DNA of 64,000 nucleotides, from assembly GCA_003141895.1 (NCBI GenBank), contig PLNT01000011.1:109112-173111 (forward strand). Direction: 5' to 3'. A program made the translations under genes and the position numbers. Of this stretch, positions 10,250-19,485 are shown piece by piece (the stretch's first letter is position 1; each line of letters starts with the position of its first letter). Source of the DNA: Bacteroidales bacterium. GTDB lineage: Bacteria; Bacteroidota; Bacteroidia; Bacteroidales; VadinHA17. The notes below the pieces were generated by a model. The model made no database searches and was not told the origin of the DNA. It saw only the letters and a list, made by a program, of their open reading frames with translations.

Positions 10250-11131
10250 ATGAGCCTAGCAGAATTAGTACAAAGCAGCGGGTGGAAAAACTTCATCGCC
10301 AAACTATATGGATTAGGTGCTTCCGTCGTTATTATTGGTGCACTGTTTAAAATACAGCACTGGCCATTGGCTGGAACCATGCTTACCATTGGTCTTCTGA
10401 CAGAAGCCATTATCTTTTTCTTTTCAGCATTTGAACCGCTGCATGAAGAAGTAGACTGGTCTCTGGTTTATCCTGAACTTGCAGGTATTCCGGAAGATGA
10501 AACACCGGAACTTGCGTCTCATGGTGGAAAATACCATGGCGGAGGAGTATCAGGCGGTATCGGCGGAGGAGCAGGATCAGTAGCTCTCGCTAAATTTGAT
10601 GAAATGCTTGAAAAAGCAGAAATCACTCCTGATCTGTTCCAAAAACTTGGAGTAGGAATGAAAAAACTCAGCGAAACAACTGCTAACATGAATTCAATGG
10701 GTGATGTTACTGCAGCTTCGTCTAAATATGTTAGTACGATTAACACTGCTAATGATTCACTCGGAAAACTTTCAGATTCCTACCAGTCAACCGCCAAATT
10801 AGTTAATGATTCAGGTTCTGTCTATAAAACAATGGCTGATCAATTATCAGTAATTGAAGTTGGCGGAAAATCATACCAGCAACAATTGGAATCGCTTAAC
10901 AAAAATCTTTCCGCTCTGAATACAGTATATGAACTACAGCGTAAAGGTGCAGATGACCATCTGAAAGAATCTGATACACTTTACAAAGGAATACAAGGGT
11001 TAATGAAAGACCTTACAGAGTCAGCCGGTGATACTAAAAAGTACCGCGAACAGATAACAAAGCTCAACGATAATCTTTCGGCATTGAACAATGTCTATGG
11101 AAATATGCTGGCAGCTATGAACGTTAAATAA
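10250..11131 (+). CDS. gldL: Gliding motility / T9SS inner membrane protein GldL (PorL)
   Basis: Two N-terminal TM helices, KLYGLGASVVIIGALFKIQHWPLAGTMLTIGL; operon context. Confidence 0.92.
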   Translation: MSLAELVQSSGWKNFIAKLYGLGASVVIIGALFKIQHWPLAGTMLTIGLLTEAIIFFFSAFEPLHEEVDWSLVYPELAGIPEDETPELASHGGKYHGGGVSGGIGGGAGSVALAKFDEMLEKAEITPDLFQKLGVGMKKLSETTANMNSMGDVTAASSKYVSTINTANDSLGKLSDSYQSTAKLVNDSGSVYKTMADQLSVIEVGGKSYQQQLESLNKNLSALNTVYELQRKGADDHLKESDTLYKGIQGLMKDLTESAGDTKKYREQITKLNDNLSALNNVYGNMLAAMNVK

Positions 11132-11166
11132 CGTGGCTTTTTTTTCTAACTAAACCTACTAACCCA

Positions 11167-12765
11167 ATGGCTCACGAAAAGCTATCTCCACGGCAAAAGA
11201 TGATCGGTATGATGTACCTGGTACTTACCGCCATGCTTGCACTCAACGTATCAAAGGAGGCTGTGGAAGCATTCAAAAAAGTTGATAAGGGTCTTACTCA
11301 GACTATCGCAAACTACACCATTAAAAACGATGTCATTTATAAAGAATTCGACAGGGCCGCTGCAGAAAATGCTGCTAAGGCTGGAAAATATAAAACAGCC
11401 GCTTACCAGGTAAAAGAACGTGCTGATGAAGCATTTAACTTTATCCAGGGACTAAAGATCGAGATAATCAAGAAAGCTGAAAAAGACCCTGAAACTCCTG
11501 CAGTTAAAGGAAATGAAGTCATAATTGAAGAAGTAAAAAGGATTGATGACACCAATGTCCCATCTGAAATTCTTATCGGAGCAAACGAAAATGGAAAAGC
11601 TAATGACCTTAAAGCTCTGTTGAGCGAATATCGTCAGTTCCTTATTGGTCTTCTTGATGGTAAAAACCCGACTACTGAAGCAAACCTGAAATCCAGTCTT
11701 AATACTGATGACCAGAAAAATGCGGATGGTGAGAAAGAACGGTGGGAGAATTTTAACTTCCAGACATTACCACTTGTAGCAGTTATCTGTATTATGTCTG
11801 AAATGCAGTTGAATGTCAGAAATGCTGAAACAGAAGTACTTAATTACCTGTATTCTCAGATTGATGCATCATCTTTCAAATTCAATAAACTTAAAGCTAT
11901 CGTTATTCCAACTTCAAATTACGTAACTTTAGGAAGTGATTATGAGGCAAAAGTTTTTATTTCAGCTACCGATACAACTCAGATACCTCAGATAAACGTT
12001 GGTGGCTCATTGCTTCCGCTTGATGAGACGGGAAAAGGGATATATAAAGTCCATGCTTCTTCACTGGGTACTAAAAAATGGGGAGGTATCATCGCCCTGA
12101 AAGCACCTGATGGAACAGTTAAAAACTACGACTTTGATGAGCAATATGTTGTTGGCGAACCAAATGTTATTGTGTCACCAACTGCTATGAATGTTATGTA
12201 TATGGGTATTCCTAACCCTATCGACGTATCTGTACCTAGTGTAAGTCCTGATAAAATTCATATTAAAGTTGTAAATGGAACTTTTACTACAGAAAAAGTT
12301 AAAAACTCCAAACAGGAGTATTTTAAAGGAGCCTGGGCTGTTAAACCAAATGCTGTCGGACAGGATGTGCAGGTTATTGTTTCTGCAGATATAAATGGCA
12401 AACCTGTTCAATTTGCTCCTTATCCATTCAGGGTTAAATCTATACCTCCGCCTGTTGCAATTTTTGCAAATAAAAGCACCGGGAGCGTTCCAAGAGCTAC
12501 TGCTGCTGCACAACAGGGAGTCTTTGCAATTTTACCCGATTTCGATTTTGATCTTCAGTACCTGGTTACAGGTTTCACAGTTCTCTATTCTGATAAAGGA
12601 TCAGATTTTGAAGAAACAAGTACAAATAGTAATCTCACAACTAAACAGAAAGATCTTATCGGAAGGCTTACAAGAGGTAAAAATTTAATTATAAAAGATA
12701 TTAAAGCGTTAGGACCTGATGGCAAAACAAAAGAACTTCAGCCAATAATTTTAAAGATTGATTAA
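11167..12765 (+). CDS. gldM: Gliding motility / T9SS protein GldM (PorM)
   Basis: MAHEKLSPRQKMIGMMYLVLTAMLALNVSKEAVEAF N-terminus; operon context. Confidence 0.94.
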   Translation: MAHEKLSPRQKMIGMMYLVLTAMLALNVSKEAVEAFKKVDKGLTQTIANYTIKNDVIYKEFDRAAAENAAKAGKYKTAAYQVKERADEAFNFIQGLKIEIIKKAEKDPETPAVKGNEVIIEEVKRIDDTNVPSEILIGANENGKANDLKALLSEYRQFLIGLLDGKNPTTEANLKSSLNTDDQKNADGEKERWENFNFQTLPLVAVICIMSEMQLNVRNAETEVLNYLYSQIDASSFKFNKLKAIVIPTSNYVTLGSDYEAKVFISATDTTQIPQINVGGSLLPLDETGKGIYKVHASSLGTKKWGGIIALKAPDGTVKNYDFDEQYVVGEPNVIVSPTAMNVMYMGIPNPIDVSVPSVSPDKIHIKVVNGTFTTEKVKNSKQEYFKGAWAVKPNAVGQDVQVIVSADINGKPVQFAPYPFRVKSIPPPVAIFANKSTGSVPRATAAAQQGVFAILPDFDFDLQYLVTGFTVLYSDKGSDFEETSTNSNLTTKQKDLIGRLTRGKNLIIKDIKALGPDGKTKELQPIILKID

Positions 12766-12786
12766 TATCAAAAATATATAACCGTC

Positions 12787-13611
12787 ATGATTAGAAAAAT
12801 CCTTTTTGGAATTATAGCCCTATCCCTTTCCGGTATAATAAATGCCCAGAGTTTCGGGGATATATACCAGAAATCTATAAAGGATGCAAAAAAGATAGAA
12901 TACCCCTATCTGCGCGAAGCCGATGTTGTATGGGCAAAATACTATTATCGTATGGTAGATTTAAGGGAAAAAGTCAATCAGCCTTTATATTATCCAACTG
13001 AGGCTACATTCGACGGCAGGAAGAGTTTCATAAATATCCTGCTTGAGGAGATCAAAGCAGGCAGACTTACAGCTTATGATCCTCTTCGAACTACTGTTGC
13101 TACTACCTACAGCGATATAGAAGTCAAGATGGGAGCTATCACCAAAACCGAATCAATAACAATTAATGCCGCAGGTGGAACAAGAGATACTACAATAAAG
13201 CAGGATGCAAAACCTGAAGAGGTTAAACAACTTCTTTTATATGAAGAGTGGTATTTTGATAAGAAACTTTCTGCACTTGAAGTGAGAATAATCGCTATTG
13301 AACCTTATTACATGGCATTTGATGAACAGGCCGGAAGAGTATTGAAAAAGCCTCTATTCTGGATTAAATATGATGATGTTAGAGATGTACTGGCAAAACA
13401 GGAAGTTTATATGACTAATAATGATGCTCAGAGAATTTCATTTGATGATCTGTTTATGCAGCGAAGATTTAATGGTGTAATTTACGGAGAATCCAACGTA
13501 TATAATGACAGGACGATCAACCAGTATGAAATAGGAAAAGCTACTCTCTTTGAAGCCGAACGTATTAAAACCGAGTTATTCGACTTTGAACACGACCTTT
13601 GGGAGTATTAA
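12787..13611 (+). CDS. gldN: Gliding motility / T9SS protein GldN (PorN)
   Basis: Signal peptide; [28 protein letters not shown]; operon context. Confidence 0.92.
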   Translation: MIRKILFGIIALSLSGIINAQSFGDIYQKSIKDAKKIEYPYLREADVVWAKYYYRMVDLREKVNQPLYYPTEATFDGRKSFINILLEEIKAGRLTAYDPLRTTVATTYSDIEVKMGAITKTESITINAAGGTRDTTIKQDAKPEEVKQLLLYEEWYFDKKLSALEVRIIAIEPYYMAFDEQAGRVLKKPLFWIKYDDVRDVLAKQEVYMTNNDAQRISFDDLFMQRRFNGVIYGESNVYNDRTINQYEIGKATLFEAERIKTELFDFEHDLWEY

Positions 13612-13630
13612 AATATATTCAGGTAATAAA

Positions 13631-13663
13631 GAGGCTGTCAGAATCTGGCAGCCTCTTTTTATT
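13631..13663 (+). terminator. Rho-independent terminator after gldN
   Basis: GAGGCTGTCAG-AAT-CTGGCAGCCTC stem followed by TTTTTATTT. Confidence 0.85.
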
Positions 13664-13699
13664 TGGGGATCCCTCGCTGACAAAGGGGAGGACGCGATT

Positions 13700-14785
13700 C
13701 TATAGATATTTTTCTTTAGTCGAGTTTTTTACATCCTCAAGGTACTGCTTTATATTCTGCTCTTCCTCCTTTTTAACAATCAGAAGAACATTATCCGAAT
13801 CAACAACAATGTAATCCTTGAGACCCTGTATAACAGCTATTTTACCAGGTGCTATATTAAACAGGTTACCATGATTCCCATACGAAAACACATCTCCACT
13901 TATTACTGAATTCTTGTTTCTATCAACTGCAGAATGCTCGTATAGCGAACTCCATGTTCCAAGATCAGACCATCCTATATCGGTACCCATGACGTATACA
14001 TTATCTGCCTTTTCCATGATTCCATAGTCAATTGAGATATTTCTGCATTCAGCGTAGGTTTTTCCGATAAAACTCTTTTCCTGTTTGGTCCCGAATAATT
14101 CACGGCCTTCGTCAAATACATTGTACATGTCTGGCATATGCTTCTCAATTGCATTAAGTATGGCCTTAATATTCCATATAAAAATTCCGGAGTTCCAGTA
14201 AAAATCGCCGCTTTCAAGAAAGACTTTTGCCAGATCAATGTCGGGCTTCTCAGTGAAAGTTTTAACCTTCAGCAGATTATTAAACCCTTTAACTGGCTTT
14301 TTCTGATCAGCCTGTATATAGCCATACCCGGTTTCTGGTCTGTCGGGTTTAATACCGAGCGTGATCAGAGCATCATTCTTTTCAGCAAAATCGTAACAGC
14401 GTTGAATAACCTCGCTGAATACTTCTTCTTTCACAATCAGATGATCGGCAGGTGTAACAGTAATTAAAGCGTCAGGGTTCTCTTTCAGAATTCTGAACGT
14501 CCCATAAGCCAGACATGGTGCAGTATTCCTGCGGAATGGTTCAATGAGAACACGTGAGGGATCAATTTTTAATTGTTCAATCACGAGATTCTTATGATCG
14601 GCATTTGTAACTACAAAAATATTTTCTTCAGGACAACTTTTTTTAAATCGCCTGTATGTCTGCTGAATCAATGTTTCTCCTATTCCCACAATATCAAGAA
14701 ATTGTTTAGGTTTCTCACGGCGGCTCAGAGGCCAAAAACGGCTTCCAACTCCACCCGCCATTATAATAACATACCTATTATCCAT
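13700..14785 (-). CDS. manC: Mannose-1-phosphate guanylyltransferase
   Basis: IMAGGVGSRFWPLSRREKPKQFLDI nucleotidyltransferase signature; TPADHLI; ETGYGYI. Confidence 0.93.
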   Translation of the reverse strand: MDNRYVIIMAGGVGSRFWPLSRREKPKQFLDIVGIGETLIQQTYRRFKKSCPEENIFVVTNADHKNLVIEQLKIDPSRVLIEPFRRNTAPCLAYGTFRILKENPDALITVTPADHLIVKEEVFSEVIQRCYDFAEKNDALITLGIKPDRPETGYGYIQADQKKPVKGFNNLLKVKTFTEKPDIDLAKVFLESGDFYWNSGIFIWNIKAILNAIEKHMPDMYNVFDEGRELFGTKQEKSFIGKTYAECRNISIDYGIMEKADNVYVMGTDIGWSDLGTWSSLYEHSAVDRNKNSVISGDVFSYGNHGNLFNIAPGKIAVIQGLKDYIVVDSDNVLLIVKKEEEQNIKQYLEDVKNSTKEKYL

Positions 14786-14908
14786 AAGAAATATTTATTA
14801 TAGCATTTAAAATGCAAATATATAATTTATTATGCAGACAGGATTCAAAAACCTTATTAACGAAATTACAGGAAATATTAGTAATTTTGATTCGCTAAAT
14901 ATTAAATA

Positions 14909-15652
14909 ATGATCAAGTTCCTTACACAATTCGGGCGTTACTTCCTGCTCCTGAAAAAGGTATTTTCCAAACCCGAAAAACCATCCATTTACTATAAACA
15001 GACAGTCCGCGAGCTTATATTTCTGGGAGTAAATTCAATAGGGATTATCGCTATAATCTCTTTCTTTATGGGTGCGGTCATAACACTTCAGACTGCATAT
15101 AATACGGAAAATCCGATTTATCCCAAGTATCTTATCGGCCTTGGCTGCCGCGATTCAATGATCCTTGAGTTTTCGTCCACTATTGCCGCTCTCATACTCG
15201 CGGGTAAAGTCGGTTCAAGTATCGCATCTGAAATTGGAACGATGAGAGTTACAGAGCAAATAGACGCCCTTGAGATCATGGGAGTCAATTCTGCCTCATT
15301 CCTTATACTCCCTAAAATGATTGCAACACTGCTCTTTAATCCTTTTCTTACTATAATTGCTATAATCGTCGGTATTTTCGGAGGGTGGATAGCAGGAACA
15401 TTCTCAGGAGTTTTGACATCAGAGAATTTTATTTATGGAATTCAATACGAATTCATCCCCTATTATATTGTATACTCATTGATAAAAACGGTATTTTTTG
15501 CCTTTATAATAACCAGTGTCTCTTCTTTTCAGGGATATTTCGTAGAAGGTGGTTCACTTGAGGTCGGCAGGGCAAGCACAAAAGCCGTTGTCTACAGCAG
15601 TGTATTAATATTACTCTTCAATGTTATTTTGACTCAACTTCTCCTCTCATGA
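14909..15652 (+). CDS. MlaE-family ABC transporter permease
   Basis: MlaE motifs (GAVITLQTAYN, IASEIGTMRVTEQIDALEIMGVNS). Confidence 0.9.
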   Translation: MIKFLTQFGRYFLLLKKVFSKPEKPSIYYKQTVRELIFLGVNSIGIIAIISFFMGAVITLQTAYNTENPIYPKYLIGLGCRDSMILEFSSTIAALILAGKVGSSIASEIGTMRVTEQIDALEIMGVNSASFLILPKMIATLLFNPFLTIIAIIVGIFGGWIAGTFSGVLTSENFIYGIQYEFIPYYIVYSLIKTVFFAFIITSVSSFQGYFVEGGSLEVGRASTKAVVYSSVLILLFNVILTQLLLS

Positions 15653-16401
15653 TAAAAGTTGTAAACCTGTGTAAATCTTTCAATGGTAAGACTGTTCTGG
15701 ATAACATTTCGGTGACATTTGAACCAGGTAAAACAAACCTTATTATTGGCAGAAGTGGGTCGGGCAAAACAGTACTTTTAAAATCAATAGTAGGCCTTCA
15801 TGAAATCGATAGCGGAGAAGTCTGGTACGAGAACACACTATTTAACAAACTGGATTTTGCGGGAAAGAAAAAAATAAGATCAGAGATGGGCATGCTGTTT
15901 CAGGGAAGTGCTCTCTTTGATTCACTGACTGTTGAGCAGAATGTCAGATTTCCACTTGACATGTTTACAGACAACAGCTCGGAAGAGAAAATTGAACGAG
16001 TAAATTTTTGTCTCAACAGAGTCGACATTAAAAATTCTAACAATTTATTCCCCTCTGAACTATCTGGTGGAATGAAGAAAAGAGTGGCAATTGCACGTGC
16101 AATCTCCCTGAATCCGAAATATTTGTTTTGCGATGAACCAAATTCCGGACTCGATCCTATAACCGCTATTCTTATTGATGCACTGATCAAGGAGCTTACT
16201 GTAGAATATTCAATGACTACTATTGTAAATACTCACGATATGAATTCCGTTATGGAAATCGGAGAAAAAATAGTATTTATAAGTGAGGGGGTTAAATGCT
16301 GGGAAGGTAATAAAAATGATATACTCAATTCTGATTGCAATACCCTTAATGATTTTGTTTTTGCAAATTCACTTGCAAAAAAGCTCAGGGCGACTAAATA
16401 A
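15649..16401 (+). CDS. MlaF-like ABC transporter ATP-binding protein
   Basis: Walker A GRSGSGKT, signature LSGGMKKRVAIARA, Walker B FCDEPNSGLDP; 4-bp overlap with the permease. Confidence 0.9.
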   Translation: MIKVVNLCKSFNGKTVLDNISVTFEPGKTNLIIGRSGSGKTVLLKSIVGLHEIDSGEVWYENTLFNKLDFAGKKKIRSEMGMLFQGSALFDSLTVEQNVRFPLDMFTDNSSEEKIERVNFCLNRVDIKNSNNLFPSELSGGMKKRVAIARAISLNPKYLFCDEPNSGLDPITAILIDALIKELTVEYSMTTIVNTHDMNSVMEIGEKIVFISEGVKCWEGNKNDILNSDCNTLNDFVFANSLAKKLRATK

Positions 16402-16602
16402 TTACACAGATTTATCTTTTTTAATCTCCTCGTAATCAATGTACTCGCCTATTTTTTTTGAAACTTTTTTAGAGGGTACTTTATCTTTCCCCCCCTGCTG
16501 GCGTATATCTGCCGAAGGCTGATCTTCTTTGCCAAACCTTACAAAAGATCTGACAATCAGATACCCGATAATGCATATTAAAAAATATCGAATCAGAATC
16601 AT
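16402..16602 (-). CDS. Small membrane protein, DUF4834-like
   Basis: 66 aa, one N-terminal TM; resembles Bacteroidetes DUF4834 proteins. Confidence 0.6.
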   Translation of the reverse strand: MILIRYFLICIIGYLIVRSFVRFGKEDQPSADIRQQGGKDKVPSKKVSKKIGEYIDYEEIKKDKSV

Positions 16603-16615
16603 ACTGATATTTCTT

Positions 16616-16824
16616 TGTGAAATTTCGAAGTCACACTTTTAGTAACAAATTCAGCCTTTTTTTGTTATGGTTACCCCCTTTCATTTTCCCCCAAGGGGGA
16701 AAAGTTTAGCTACACCTTCCCCCTTGGGGGAAGTCCCGATGGCTATCGGGAGGGAAGGGGGTCTTAGACTGTAAAAAATCTATATCATTAAAACTAATGT
16801 AACTATAATTTTGAAGAATTTCAG
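16616..16824. mobile_element. MITE-like element, copy D (approximate bounds)
   Basis: Core TACCCCCTTTCATTTTCCCCCAAGGGGGAAAAG...CCTTCCCCCTTGGGGGAAGTCCCGAT-GCTATCGGGAGGGAAGGGGGT with degenerate terminal inverted repeats. Confidence 0.6.
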
Positions 16825-16836
16825 GAGCATGGTTGT

Positions 16837-18309
16837 CTATTCAACTAAAATCATTGGTTTGTCTTTTTTCTCTTTTAGCTTATTCCCAAATACAAGATTC
16901 ATCCCTAGTCGCATATTAAAAGTATTCCAGTTTGCAGGCAGTACAACAGTACTGTTTTTGTTTTTTAACTTATCCCACATTACCGGAATCCTGTCACTCA
17001 CAAAATAAAACTGAGCGACTCCTGCACGGAAAGCCAGAGCTGCTCCAAGATTGTCATACTGGTGATTCGCAGCTGTATATCCGATACTGGCAGACAATGC
17101 ATTGCTCAGATTTATATTCGCCGATAGTGTAATTGCTTCACGTAACTGCTTTGATATTATCCTGCTGTATGACAAAAAACCTAAGGAGAACTTGCTTGTA
17201 ATATTGTAACTTCCGCCTAATGAAATACCAAATGGCAGAAATGTTGTAAAGGCTGTCTTTGATTTGGTAAGAACGAATGCATTTTTAAGTGAATCGATCA
17301 TATTCTGACTTATCTCATCAATAGTTTTAGTTCCATTGAAGAAATCGACCAAATCCAGACCATCAAAAGTAAACTGATTATCTGTACTTAACCTTGTAAC
17401 ATCTTTTTTCCACCTTATAAATCCCAGGTCAGTGATAGCGGCCGAAAGAACTATCTTGTCAGTAAGGTCATATGTTGCACCAATGTCAAGACCAAGTCCA
17501 TTGTTCCCCTTCCCTGAAATAAAATCGCGTACTCCGCTAGATGTTTTAAAACGACTGTCATCAAAAACAACACTATCTATATTGTGTTTTGAATCCATAT
17601 AAACATTTACCGGACCGCTTACATTAATATCGAGGTTAGCGTCTAAGACATGTGAATAATCATTATTTACAATGATCCCTAAGGATGTGTTATTTATTGA
17701 AGCCGATGCTATTCCGAATAGTAATTTCCCTTTTATTCCGACTCTGAGCCTGTCAGTAATATTTCGTGAATAGCCCAGTCCGAATTCACGATAATATTTC
17801 ATATCGGTCCGTAATGAAGAAAGATCGATCTTGCTTCCTGCAAATACTTCATTACCTTTAAGTGCCAGTTTAAAAAGATCTCCGGGCAAAACAATATTCC
17901 CATCGAATCTGTCATTTATATCAAGAAACACATAACCATCTTTACCAACTGAAAAACCGATTCCCAGGAGCTGAATGGTTAATTCAGATTCCATGAAATT
18001 CCTGTTCTTTATTTTAGCCAGAAATTTATCAACGTTATAATTGGGATTAAGAAAGGATATTATGGAGTCTTTTGGCTGGCCCTTTATGAAAACATCTGAG
18101 AAGTTTACAAAATTATTATTAGTATTAAGATCGATGCCCGATAATACAGGTAAGCCAATATAAACTGAATTAGATGGCCTCAGAGCAGGATTCATCAGAT
18201 GATTCTGTGGAAGATTCATATAGTACATTAACTGGCTGTTCTGAGCCGATGCACCGGTAATATTTATTACCAGGATTAATGTGAGTATATATTTTATTTT
18301 CCCGATCAT
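16837..18309 (-). CDS. Outer-membrane beta-barrel-like protein, DUF5723-like
   Basis: Signal peptide; MYYMNLPQNHLMNPALRPSNSVYIGLPVLSGIDL typical of DUF5723 proteins; 490 aa. Confidence 0.7.
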   Translation of the reverse strand: MIGKIKYILTLILVINITGASAQNSQLMYYMNLPQNHLMNPALRPSNSVYIGLPVLSGIDLNTNNNFVNFSDVFIKGQPKDSIISFLNPNYNVDKFLAKIKNRNFMESELTIQLLGIGFSVGKDGYVFLDINDRFDGNIVLPGDLFKLALKGNEVFAGSKIDLSSLRTDMKYYREFGLGYSRNITDRLRVGIKGKLLFGIASASINNTSLGIIVNNDYSHVLDANLDINVSGPVNVYMDSKHNIDSVVFDDSRFKTSSGVRDFISGKGNNGLGLDIGATYDLTDKIVLSAAITDLGFIRWKKDVTRLSTDNQFTFDGLDLVDFFNGTKTIDEISQNMIDSLKNAFVLTKSKTAFTTFLPFGISLGGSYNITSKFSLGFLSYSRIISKQLREAITLSANINLSNALSASIGYTAANHQYDNLGAALAFRAGVAQFYFVSDRIPVMWDKLKNKNSTVVLPANWNTFNMRLGMNLVFGNKLKEKKDKPMILVE

Positions 18310-18327
18310 ATACTAATTTAAAATTTT

Positions 18328-19485
18328 TTAATTCAGTTTTATATCTGGCTTCACTACCAGGGCTGCACTGAAATCAAAAGTGTAATCCGAGTAAATCTTA
18401 ACACTCTGAGATCCATTTCCTGTAGTATTGAGAGTTAACCAGAAAATGATCTTGTCTGCTTTGGAAACTGAACCAAAGAAATCTTTAGTAAACTCTATAG
18501 TCGTAGTTGAATTTGTTGTCCCAGTTACTTTCCCATTATTGTCAACAGGTGCTGGTTTCAAAATAGCGCCCGAATTCACCGTGTCTCTTATAAGTCCTGT
18601 AGATGAATCTAAAAGGCTCATTTTGAGTGATGCTCCGACAGGAAACCCATTCTCAGCAGTTATAATAAACTGGAGTGATTGAAAATCCTCCGGTTTAATG
18701 GGATTATTACTATTTGCATCTTCTTTCAGGAAATTATCCACTGTATCGCTCAGCTGAAGATTAGTCATAGTCAACTCCATTGGTATTTCAATATCGAGAG
18801 ATCCGATGAGACGGAAAGGTGCGGTAGCATATTCAGCCTGATTGTTTTTTGCTGAGAAAGAAACTGTAGCAGTACCTGAGTAATTGACAATCTCAGGAGG
18901 AAGAGAAAGAAGCTGTGGCAAATTGGAGTTTGTTTTATCAATTATAAATGATGATGAGATCTCTTGTTGTGATGGAAGGTTAGGTTTTTCTATTAAAAAT
19001 GGCGCAAGATTCAGATTGGCACTCTCATTCTTTCCTTTGCCGACAAAATTAAAATCCAATTTGACCGAATCAGGAAAAGAGTTTGTATAGCTAAATTTGA
19101 TGCTGGGATTCAATATCTTGAAATTTCCGTTAATGTGACTTGTAATGTCACCTAAATTAAGGTCTATTTTACCTGGTGGTATTACTGCCGTTTCCTGAAT
19201 GACAATTCCCTTCACAAAATCTGACAATTTTAAATCTATCACAGAGTTTTTGGTAAAAACAAGTAAAAGAAGTTTATTCTGGTCGAATAAAATTGTATCA
19301 TTGGGTTTAACAATGTCTTTCAACGAAAAACTTCCTTTCACAGCAGAAATAGCCATATCAGGAGAAAGATGAGTTTGCTTTGATAGCATACTCATGTTGT
19401 AAGTATCTTTTATACAACCTGTAATTGAAAGAAGCATGATCATTAAGAAAAACAGGAAAGCTCTCTTTGTCATAATCATTCTCAT
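18328..19485 (-). CDS. Hypothetical lipoprotein
   Basis: Lipobox LLSITGCIKD; no recognised catalytic motif. Confidence 0.65.
   Translation of the reverse strand: MRMIMTKRAFLFFLMIMLLSITGCIKDTYNMSMLSKQTHLSPDMAISAVKGSFSLKDIVKPNDTILFDQNKLLLLVFTKNSVIDLKLSDFVKGIVIQETAVIPPGKIDLNLGDITSHINGNFKILNPSIKFSYTNSFPDSVKLDFNFVGKGKNESANLNLAPFLIEKPNLPSQQEISSSFIIDKTNSNLPQLLSLPPEIVNYSGTATVSFSAKNNQAEYATAPFRLIGSLDIEIPMELTMTNLQLSDTVDNFLKEDANSNNPIKPEDFQSLQFIITAENGFPVGASLKMSLLDSSTGLIRDTVNSGAILKPAPVDNNGKVTGTTNSTTTIEFTKDFFGSVSKADKIIFWLTLNTTGNGSQSVKIYSDYTFDFSAALVVKPDIKLN

Noticed and set aside
14909-16401. Complete Mla lipid transport operon
   Set aside because: Only the permease and ATPase are visible; no MlaD-like (MCE domain) or MlaB/C gene is adjacent, so only a two-gene call is made.
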